Assembly: GCF_020169415.1 (NCBI RefSeq)
Contig: NZ_JAIULG010000001.1
Span: 186,001 to 250,000, forward strand
DNA length: 64,000 bases
DNA from: Tsukamurella sp. M9C
Lineage (GTDB): Bacteria; Actinomycetota; Actinomycetes; Mycobacteriales; Mycobacteriaceae
Reading direction: 5' to 3'
Each line of letters begins with the position of its first letter. Within the stretch, counting starts at the first letter, position 1. The notes below the pieces were generated by a model that saw only the letters and a program-made list of their open reading frames with translations, was not told the DNA's origin and ran no database searches. Both the position numbers and the translations under genes were made by a program. Shown here piece by piece: positions 7,877 to 14,425 of the stretch.

Positions 7877-8239
7877 ATGATGACCGACGCGACCGCCACC
7901 GTCCCGCTGCACACCGTGCTCAGCGCGCTGGCCGATCCGGTGCGCCTGGAGATGGTGCGGCGGCTGCATCGCGAGCGGCGCCCGCTCGTCTGCGCGGAGC
8001 TCTACGACGGCGTCACCAAGGCGACCGCCAGCCATCACTTCAAGGTGCTGCGCGAGGCGGGTCTCACCCGTCGTGACGATCTGGGCGCGACGGCGCGGCA
8101 GCTGCTGCTGATCGACGAGGTGAACGCGGCGTACCCCGGTCTGCTCGAGGCGGTTCTGCGGGCGGCTGAGCGCGAAGCTGCTGGTCGCGAGGCCGCCGGG
8201 CCTGCGGTGACGTCGCGAGAAGCACCAGCCACAGCGTGA
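7877..8239 (+). CDS. ArsR family helix-turn-helix regulator
   Basis: 120 residues. The winged-helix domain is clear: LSALADPVRLEMVRRL at residues 12-28, then the recognition helix KATASHHFKVLREAGL and a short wing. No metal-binding cysteine motif such as ELCVCDL is seen (ERRPLVCAEL has one Cys), so it is more likely a small-molecule sensor of the group that pairs with MFS pumps. ATG 7877 or the adjacent ATG 7880 could be the start; AGGGA is 8-11 nt upstream. The last 176 bp overlap the 3' end of the opposing DUF998 gene. Confidence 0.85.
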   Translation: MMTDATATVPLHTVLSALADPVRLEMVRRLHRERRPLVCAELYDGVTKATASHHFKVLREAGLTRRDDLGATARQLLLIDEVNAAYPGLLEAVLRAAEREAAGREAAGPAVTSREAPATA

Positions 8240-8825
8240 GCGTGAGCACCTGCGAGCGCTGGGCCAGCCCCAGGTAGAGCGCGGGTTCCAGCATCGCGGC
8301 CAGCGTCCACGCGGTCGCCAGCAGGTACGCCACCCCCATGCCGAGGGGGAGCCGCGCACCGTCGAACCCGGAACTCCGCCGCCGCCACAGCCCCCACGCG
8401 AGCACGGCGACCACTCCGCCGAAGCCCGCGATCCCCGACGAGACCGCGTGCCCGACGTGCGTGAGCGGCACCTGGCCGGCGGCCTCGCGGGCGGCGCAGG
8501 CGGCGTCGGCGGTCGGGGTGCAGGAGAGCGGCATGAGGGCGTCGCACATGGTCGCGGCGCCCAGGACGAACAGGCCTACGAGCGCGACAAGGGCGAGCGT
8601 CGGCACCGGCCGCGCGGCGCGGTGGGCGAGCGCCGCCGCGACGACGAAGGCGGTGCCGGCGAGCAGGTCCGTCGCGCGGAAGAACTGGGCGTTCGGTTGC
8701 CCGACGGAACCGGTCTCGCTGACGTAGGAGTACAGCGGGCTCAGCTGTGATCCCAGCAGCGGTGCGATCATCCACGCGGAGTAGAGGACGCAGCCCGCGA
8801 GCAGGATGAGGCGGGCGCGGCGCAT
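8064..8825 (-). CDS. DUF998 family membrane protein with long 3' overlap
   Basis: 253 residues. The first about 200 form six membrane helices with the DUF998 pattern (YSYVSETGS near the N-terminus, a conserved polar HVGHAVSSG in the middle). The last about 50 residues are Arg/Pro/Ala-rich and low-complexity, and lie antisense to the ArsR gene, so the frame has read through past its normal end. The gene follows the CtaG-like gene with 9 bp between and is probably co-transcribed with it. No function is known for the family. Confidence 0.75.
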   Translation of the reverse strand: MRRARLILLAGCVLYSAWMIAPLLGSQLSPLYSYVSETGSVGQPNAQFFRATDLLAGTAFVVAAALAHRAARPVPTLALVALVGLFVLGAATMCDALMPLSCTPTADAACAAREAAGQVPLTHVGHAVSSGIAGFGGVVAVLAWGLWRRRSSGFDGARLPLGMGVAYLLATAWTLAAMLEPALYLGLAQRSQVLTLTLWLVLLATSPQARRPRDQQLRAQPPAEPPRADRGTPRSPRRSAAAAAPSRPDRHDG

Positions 8826-8834
8826 GGCCCCAGA

Positions 8835-9764
8835 CTACTGACGGCGCAGTTCGCGCAGGTACGCGTTGTACGCCTCGCGTTCGTCCTCTTCCCGACGGTC
8901 CGCCCCCGCCCGCTCGGCGTCGCGCCGCTCGGACCGGCGCCAGCGCAGCGCGAACAGGCACGTAGTGATCATCGCGATGGGCTCGCCGTAGGACCAGGCG
9001 AGCGCGCCGGCGATGGACTGGTCGCGCAGCGGATCGATGCCCCAGGCCGCCGGCGGCGCGGCGAAGAGGCCGACCATGGGCGTCGTCGCCATCATGAGGA
9101 TCACGCCGATGAAGACGTGCAGCGGCATCTCGATGAAGATGTCGAAGAAGCGCATCAGCCAGGAGTCGCGGCCGGGCAGCGGGCCGATCGAGAGGATCGG
9201 GATGATGAACAGCAGGCCGACGCCCAGGAAGAAGACCTGTAGCGCGGTGTGCCCGAGCCACGTCCCGCCGATCGCGTCGACCACGCCGCCGAGGTAGACG
9301 CCGTAGTAGCTCATCAGGAACAGCGGGATGGTGAAGCCCGAGTGCAGCAGGATCCGCGGGGCGGGGCTGCGCAGCAGGCCGAGCGCGGCTCCGAGCACGA
9401 CCCGGCCGAGCCCGCGGTGCGGCGTCGCGCGCAGCAGCAGCACGCCGGGCGCCCCGCCGACGAGCAGCGGCGGCACCAGGATCGACAGCGTGAGCTGCTG
9501 GAACATGAACGCGCTGAACAGGTGCCACGAGTAGGCCTCGATCCGCAGCCCGGTGACGCCCGCGAGCACGACGCAGCCGAGCAGGAAGCTCGCGACGCGC
9601 GCGGCCGGCCACCGTCGGCCCTTCCGGCGCACCGTCCGCACCCCCAGCAGGTACAGCGCGGCCGCGACTGCCGCCGCCAGCGGCAGGACGGGGAGCGCGG
9701 GCGGATCCCAGGAGAGCATGCCCAGGATCGACGGTGCCGGCACCGGAGGTTCAGGAATCAGCAC
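8835..9764 (-). CDS. CtaG-like cytochrome c oxidase assembly membrane protein
   Basis: 309 residues with about seven to eight helices. Family features include the histidines in SWHLFSAFMFQQLTLS and in MPLHVFIGVILMM, and a final helix near GEPIAMITTCLFALRW, followed by a charged cytosolic tail. The caa3-type CtaG family is linked to copper delivery to cytochrome oxidase; direct function in this organism is not shown. It starts with GTG at 9764. On this strand TAATAT lies 6 nt before the GTG, so the transcript is probably leaderless. It is divergent from a two-component system. Confidence 0.82.
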   Translation of the reverse strand: MLIPEPPVPAPSILGMLSWDPPALPVLPLAAAVAAALYLLGVRTVRRKGRRWPAARVASFLLGCVVLAGVTGLRIEAYSWHLFSAFMFQQLTLSILVPPLLVGGAPGVLLLRATPHRGLGRVVLGAALGLLRSPAPRILLHSGFTIPLFLMSYYGVYLGGVVDAIGGTWLGHTALQVFFLGVGLLFIIPILSIGPLPGRDSWLMRFFDIFIEMPLHVFIGVILMMATTPMVGLFAAPPAAWGIDPLRDQSIAGALAWSYGEPIAMITTCLFALRWRRSERRDAERAGADRREEDEREAYNAYLRELRRQ

Positions 9765-9770
9765 ATGCGC

Positions 9771-9780
9771 ATATTACTAT
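9771..9780. promoter_or_regulatory. Overlapping divergent -10 boxes for two leaderless genes
   Basis: The AT-rich core ATATTACTAT serves both directions: TAATAT on the minus strand ends 6 nt before the ctaG-like GTG, and TACTAT on the plus strand ends 7 nt before the response-regulator ATG. The two promoters share bases, so polymerase binding should be mutually exclusive. Confidence 0.55.
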
Positions 9781-9787
9781 ATGAAGA

Positions 9788-10477
9788 ATGAACACCCACA
9801 AAGTACTCGTGATCGAGGACGAACCCGCTCTCGCCAGGCTGGCGCAGGAGTACCTCACCCGCGACGGCTTCGACGTCACCACCGCCGCCGACGGCGAGCG
9901 CGGGCTGGCCCTGGCGCGCGAGCTCGAGCCGGCGGTGATCCTGCTCGACATCGGCCTGCCGCGCCTCGACGGGCTCGAGGTCTGCCGCGCCGTGCGGTCG
10001 TTCAGTGACGCCTACGTCATCATGCTCACCGCCCGCGGCGACGAGCTCGACAAGATCGTCGGCCTGTCCGTCGGCGCCGACGACTACCTCGTCAAGCCCT
10101 TCAGCCCGCGCGAGGTGGTGGCGCGGGTGCGGGCCATGCTGCGCCGCCCGCGCACGCTGCCCGACGGTGCCGCCGCCGCCCGTCGGTTCGGCGAGCTCAC
10201 GGTTGATCCGCTGGGGCGCGAGGTGCGGGTGGGGGAGCGTGTCGTCGAGCTCACCGCCACCGAGTTCGACGTGCTGGCCACCCTCGCGCGCAGCCCCAAC
10301 GTCGCCTTCTCGCGGACGCAGCTCATCGAATCCATCTGGGGCCCGGGCTGGGTCGGTGACGAGCGGCTCGTCGACGTGCACGTGGGCCGCGTGCGGCGGA
10401 AGCTGGGCGACGATGCCGGCGACCCGCGCTTCGTGCGCACGGTGCGCGGCGTGGGCTACCGGATGGGCCCCGGATGA
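9788..10477 (+). CDS. OmpR/PhoB family response regulator
   Basis: 229 residues. The receiver domain has acidic Glu10/Asp11, phospho-acceptor Asp54 in LLDIGLP, Thr81 in MLTARG and Lys103 in VKPF. The DNA-binding winged helix follows (ELTATEFDVLATLA; RTQLIESIWG; VDVHVGRVRRKLGD; VRGVGYRMG). It is the partner of the kinase encoded 4 nt into its own stop (ATGA overlap). The inducing signal is unknown. The leaderless start is set by the -10 7 nt upstream. Confidence 0.93.
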   Translation: MNTHKVLVIEDEPALARLAQEYLTRDGFDVTTAADGERGLALARELEPAVILLDIGLPRLDGLEVCRAVRSFSDAYVIMLTARGDELDKIVGLSVGADDYLVKPFSPREVVARVRAMLRRPRTLPDGAAAARRFGELTVDPLGREVRVGERVVELTATEFDVLATLARSPNVAFSRTQLIESIWGPGWVGDERLVDVHVGRVRRKLGDDAGDPRFVRTVRGVGYRMGPG

Positions 10478-11532
10478 GGCGGATGCGCGACATCGGGATG
10501 GGCGGGCGGATGGGCGGGATGCTCATGGCCGTCTCGCTGGGGACGCTCGCCGTGACTGCCGTCGTCGACTTCGTGGTGTGGCCGCTGATCCTGGGGCGCA
10601 CCGGCGCCGTGTCTGTGAACGTGGTCGCCGTGGTCTTCGGATTCGGTTCCGCGGTGGCCTTCTCCGTCGTGGCGAGCGTCTTCATCGCGCGTCGCCTGGG
10701 TCGCACGATGGCGAAGCTGGAGGGCGCCGCGCGGCAGGTCGCCGACGGTCGTTCGGGGGTGCGCGTCGCCCCCGTCGCGCTGGGGCCGGAGGCGGACGGA
10801 CTGGTGTCGGCGTTCAACGAGATGGCGGTGCAGCTCGAGTCCAGTGACCAATCGCGGCGGAGGCTGCTCGCCGACCTCGCGCACGAGATCCGCACGCCGG
10901 TCAGCGTTCTCGACGGCTACCTGGAGGGCATCGCGGACGGGGTCGTCGAGCCGGACGTCGCCACCCTCACCATGCTGCGCACGCAGACCACGCGCCTCGC
11001 ACGGCTCACCGACGACGTGCTGTCCGTCTCGCACGCGGAGGAGGGCGCGCTGAACCTGCGGCCCAGCGCGGTCGACGTGACGGAGGCGCTCGAGGCCGCG
11101 GCCGCCGCGGCGGCGCGGGCGTACGCGGACAAGGGGGTCCGACTGCACGTGCGGATCGGCGCTGGCGCTCGTCGCGCGATCCGTGCGGACCGCCAGCGCC
11201 TCGACCAGGTGCTGGCGAACCTGCTCTCGAACGCGTTGCGGCACAGCGATCCGGGCGGGACCGTCGAGCTGGAGGCCGACGGCCATCCGCACCGCCGGAT
11301 CCGGATCGCGGTCGTCGATCACGGCGACGGCATCGCCGCCGAGCACCTGCCCTGGATCTTCGAGCGCTTCTACCGCACCGACGTCGCCCGGGATCGTGAC
11401 CACGGCGGCAGCGGCGTGGGCCTCACCATCAGCCGCGCGATCGTGACCGCCCACGACGGGCATATGTGGGTGGAGTCCGACGGTCCCGGCCGCGGCGCGC
11501 TCTTCGCCTTCACCCTGCCTGCGCCGGGTTAG
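10474..11532 (+). CDS. Sensor histidine kinase
   Basis: 352 residues. Two membrane helices (about 15-40 and 46-72) with almost no extracytoplasmic loop suggest intramembrane sensing. A HAMP linker follows, then the H-box LADLAHEIRTPVS with phospho-acceptor His137. The N-box (LLSNALRHS), G1 (VVDHGDGIA), F-box and G2 (GGSGVGLTIS) are all present, so the kinase is complete. The stop codon TAG is part of the TTAG target duplication of the adjacent IS element. The insertion left the protein unaltered. Confidence 0.93.
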   Translation: MRRMRDIGMGGRMGGMLMAVSLGTLAVTAVVDFVVWPLILGRTGAVSVNVVAVVFGFGSAVAFSVVASVFIARRLGRTMAKLEGAARQVADGRSGVRVAPVALGPEADGLVSAFNEMAVQLESSDQSRRRLLADLAHEIRTPVSVLDGYLEGIADGVVEPDVATLTMLRTQTTRLARLTDDVLSVSHAEEGALNLRPSAVDVTEALEAAAAAAARAYADKGVRLHVRIGAGARRAIRADRQRLDQVLANLLSNALRHSDPGGTVELEADGHPHRRIRIAVVDHGDGIAAEHLPWIFERFYRTDVARDRDHGGSGVGLTISRAIVTAHDGHMWVESDGPGRGALFAFTLPAPG

Positions 11533-13212
11533 CCTCGGCCTTTCACCGCGAGTTGATCAAGGCTGCGTGTTGGCATGAAGAAAGGTGCTCTGAGCTGGAA
11601 GAATAGGGGTTACCACACACCTTATTCGTCTCACTCGAAGGAGCACCCTTCTGGTGAACCAGTCTACGTCCTTGTATCCAGCTCTGGCAGTCGACGCGGC
11701 CGGGCAGCATCTGGTCTCGCACGCAGGGACGGTGCTGTTGCTTCGCGCGGCTGAGACCGCCGGCCTAGCTGCGGCTCTGAGCAGCTCATTGATGCCGTGG
11801 CGCAAGCCGAACGCGGTCCACGATCCAGGGAAGATCATCGTTGATCTGGCGGTGTCGATCGCCGCGGGCGGGGACTGCCTGGCCGACCTCGATCAGCTCC
11901 GCAGCCAGACCGCGGTGATGGGGCAGGTGGCCTCAGATCCGACGGTCTCCCGGCTGATCACCGCGTTGGCCGCTAACGCCGATAGGGCTCTCGCAGCGAT
12001 CGGATCAGCGACCGCACAGACGCGGGCACGGGTCTGTGCGTTGGCCGGCGAGGATGCCCCCGATCACCAGGTCACCGCCGAAATTCCGTTGGTCATCGAC
12101 CTCGACGCCACCCTCATCACCGCCCACTCGGAGAAGCTAGACGCTGCACCGAACTTCAAGAAAGGCTTCGGGTTTCACCCACTGATGGGGTTCGTCGACC
12201 ACGGCCCGGCCGGGACCGGAGAACCGGTGGCGGTGCTGTTGCGGCCCGGGAACGCGGGCTCGAACACCGCCGCAGACCACATCAGCGTCGTCAAGCAGGC
12301 GTTGGCGCAGCTGCCCGACACGGTCACCAGCGTCGGCAGGTATCGGGTCGGCCGCAAGGTCCTGATCCGTGCCGATGGCGGTGGCGGCACGCACCAGTTT
12401 CTCGACTATCTCACCCTTCGGCACCTGTCCTACTCGATCGGATTCGGCCTGACCGACAAGCTCGCCGCCGCCGTCGACCTCGTCCCCGAGTCGGCATGGA
12501 TTGCGGCGATCGACGACGACACCGGCCGCGTGCGGGACGGCGCCTGGGTCACCGAACTCACCGACCTCGTCGACTTGAGTTCCTGGCCTGCGGGGATACG
12601 GCTCATCATCCGTGCTGAACGCCCCCACCCCGGCGCCCAACTGACGTTCACCGACCGGGACGGAATGCGGCTGACACAGCGTTCGTCACCAACAGCCGCG
12701 GCAAGATCGAAACGCCTCGAACTGCGGCACCGCCGCCGCGCCCGCTGCGAAGACCGCATCCGCGCCCTCAAAGACACCGGCCTGCGGAACCTCCCGCTGC
12801 ACCGATTCGACCAGAACCGCATCTGGGCCGCGATCGCCGCACTGGCCTCGACCCTGATCACCTGGACCCAAACACTGGCGTTGACCAGTCATGATGCTCG
12901 CCGATGGGAACCGAAGAAGCTGCGCCACCGACTCTTACGCCCGCCGAACCCGACTGCACCTGGCCGCGACCGCCCCCCCGACACCGATGTTCTCCTCGTC
13001 GGACTGAGCCGCCTGGACCGATTACGAGCCCCGACATGACCCACTCGACGTCCTTGACCGAACGATCACGAAACACCCCACGGGACAGTGGAACCCGACG
13101 CCACCCGACGCAACACCGGGTCGCAACGCCATGCCCACAATCCCGAACCGGGCCCGAAAACGCCGATCCGAAACCGATCAGGACGGGACGGCCACCTCAT
13201 GAAAGACCGAGG
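11533..13212 (+). mobile_element. IS1380-family insertion sequence, complete
   Basis: 1,680 bp. Terminal inverted repeats begin CCTCGGCCTTTCA at the left end; the right end read inward is CCTCGGTCTTTCA (12 of 13). A 4-bp TTAG duplication flanks it at 11529-11532 and 13213-13216, as expected for this family. One transposase gene fills most of the length. The element landed exactly between two convergent genes: the TTAG supplies TAG for the kinase on the left and TAA (complement of TTA) for the SUKH-domain gene on the right. Confidence 0.93.
11654..13039 (+). CDS. IS1380-family transposase
   Basis: 461 residues, DDE type. Conserved blocks include LDATLITAHSEK, GFGFHPLMGFVDH, LRPGNAGSNTAADH, LIRADGGGGTHQFLDYL and RCEDRIRALKDTGLRNLPLH. 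One patch at about residues 340-354 is off-pattern: the encoded RSSPTAAARSK replaces the expected FVTN-type motif, which is readable in another frame of the same DNA (FVTNSRGKIET at about 12681-12714). This fits a 2-bp insertion near 12675 and a 1-bp insertion near 12715 that restore the frame. Activity is therefore doubtful. The start GTG has GAAGGAG about 11 nt upstream. Confidence 0.92.
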   Translation: MNQSTSLYPALAVDAAGQHLVSHAGTVLLLRAAETAGLAAALSSSLMPWRKPNAVHDPGKIIVDLAVSIAAGGDCLADLDQLRSQTAVMGQVASDPTVSRLITALAANADRALAAIGSATAQTRARVCALAGEDAPDHQVTAEIPLVIDLDATLITAHSEKLDAAPNFKKGFGFHPLMGFVDHGPAGTGEPVAVLLRPGNAGSNTAADHISVVKQALAQLPDTVTSVGRYRVGRKVLIRADGGGGTHQFLDYLTLRHLSYSIGFGLTDKLAAAVDLVPESAWIAAIDDDTGRVRDGAWVTELTDLVDLSSWPAGIRLIIRAERPHPGAQLTFTDRDGMRLTQRSSPTAAARSKRLELRHRRRARCEDRIRALKDTGLRNLPLHRFDQNRIWAAIAALASTLITWTQTLALTSHDARRWEPKKLRHRLLRPPNPTAPGRDRPPDTDVLLVGLSRLDRLRAPT

Positions 13213-14076
13213 TTAGAGAGGCTTGAATATAGCATCCGGTCGGCCGTCGTAAACTGATTCCATTTCGCTGATCCAACCTCGGTCGAATGCCGATGACTTT
13301 ACGTGCCCTCTAAGTAGACCGGACAGGTAGTGGGTAAGCCCCTTGGCTCCGTAGTCGACACCGTTTTCCCCAACCACCAGGACAGGCCATACGTCTTTGT
13401 CAACCCCTTTGGATCTCCACAATATCCACTGACCGGTTCGAGCCCAGCCGACTCCAAGGTAGGTGTCTTGACTGGTTCCGAACGCCTCCTGCTGATCGCC
13501 TGTTCCGTAGCAAGTTAGAGTCACAGACTTGCCAACCGGATGGTCGCTCAAACTTTGCAGAAAGCTCACCAGGTGCGCTGGAGTTGACAATCCTCTGGTT
13601 GCCACCCACGACGGTTCCTCAATTACGATATTGTCCCAGAATTCTCCCCGACCGTACGTGTCGATGTACTTCTTGTAGTCTCGAGGAACCATTCGCATTT
13701 CAGGAGTGACGCCTGGCGCATACCAGTCGTATTGTTTAGGCCGCGGCTTGGGAGGGGGTGCGACACGCGTCAGGTGGTCAATGTCGTTCCATGGAGGCTT
13801 CCGGTCAAGTCTTGTGTATTTCCAGAACAGGATCGGAACGAACATCGTGCACAGTATGCTTATGGCTATCGACGTCTCAAGCGACGCTTCCGTTGTGGCA
13901 ATTAATAGGAGTAGAAGAATAGGGAATAGCGTGAAGTTCGTCCGACATACGATTCGGGCAACCCGACGGCTGGTAGAGGTAAACAGCATCGGTAGAATAA
14001 TTCCACCTGTTACGACGCCGATCCACATCAGACCGTTCTGGCTAAACGGAAGACTGCTCGCGTTTGCTACCGACAA
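13213..14076 (-). CDS. Membrane protein with C-terminal SUKH (SMI1/KNR4-like) domain, probable immunity protein
   Basis: 287 residues. Three membrane helices lie at about 15-33, 47-63 and 66-86, then a Pro-rich linker. From about residue 125 the soluble part looks like a SUKH domain: VPRDYKKYIDTYGRGEFWDN at its start (compare the family's LPxDYxxFLxxYGxGxF) and WILWRSKGVDKDVWPVLVV followed by YLSGLLRGH at its end. SUKH domains are widely used as immunity proteins against secreted polymorphic toxins. It is the third gene of the operon after the glycine-zipper protein and a three-helix protein (9-bp gap). Base composition is clearly less GC-rich than the flanks, a sign of transfer. The stop codon overlaps the IS target duplication. 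Confidence 0.7.
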   Translation of the reverse strand: MSVANASSLPFSQNGLMWIGVVTGGIILPMLFTSTSRRVARIVCRTNFTLFPILLLLLIATTEASLETSIAISILCTMFVPILFWKYTRLDRKPPWNDIDHLTRVAPPPKPRPKQYDWYAPGVTPEMRMVPRDYKKYIDTYGRGEFWDNIVIEEPSWVATRGLSTPAHLVSFLQSLSDHPVGKSVTLTCYGTGDQQEAFGTSQDTYLGVGWARTGQWILWRSKGVDKDVWPVLVVGENGVDYGAKGLTHYLSGLLRGHVKSSAFDRGWISEMESVYDGRPDAIFKPL

Positions 14077-14085
14077 GACGGCCTC

Positions 14086-14409
14086 CTATTGCTGTCCACT
14101 GTCTCCGTCGCCTGCCGGTTCGGATTGGATGCGTGCACTTGATGCCGCAACCTGGCGTCCTATGAACCAGGCGGAGGTTGCGACGAATCCTGAGGCGAGA
14201 ATGATCTTTTCTTGAACACTTTCCGGAGGGGCTGCAACGCAGTACGCAACAACCACTCCCAGAGGTACGACGATCAATATCGCGGCAAGTGTGTACAGCC
14301 TCTGTGTTGATCCTATTATGCGCGGCCCAGTCAGCAGAATTGAAGCGCCTACGACTTGTAGCAGAAATATCGATGCGGCCGCTATGTATGCGATCGATTT
14401 GTACGTCAT
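14086..14409 (-). CDS. Small three-helix membrane protein, candidate immunity protein
   Basis: 107 residues with membrane helices at about 7-27, 40-60 and 67-86 and a polar acidic tail. I recognise no family. It starts 16 nt after the stop of the glycine-zipper protein and ends 9 nt before the SUKH-domain gene, so it is in one operon with both. Position directly behind a putative pore-forming toxin and a nearly all-membrane make-up suggest a cognate membrane immunity protein; this is inference. Codon use is AT-richer than in the housekeeping genes. Confidence 0.6.
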   Translation of the reverse strand: MTYKSIAYIAAASIFLLQVVGASILLTGPRIIGSTQRLYTLAAILIVVPLGVVVAYCVAAPPESVQEKIILASGFVATSAWFIGRQVAASSARIQSEPAGDGDSGQQ

Positions 14410-14425
14410 GCCTATCAACCCACGT

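Noticed and set aside
12137-12928. Antisense frames inside the IS element
   Set aside because: Shadows of the transposase gene; no second gene is expected in IS1380-type elements.
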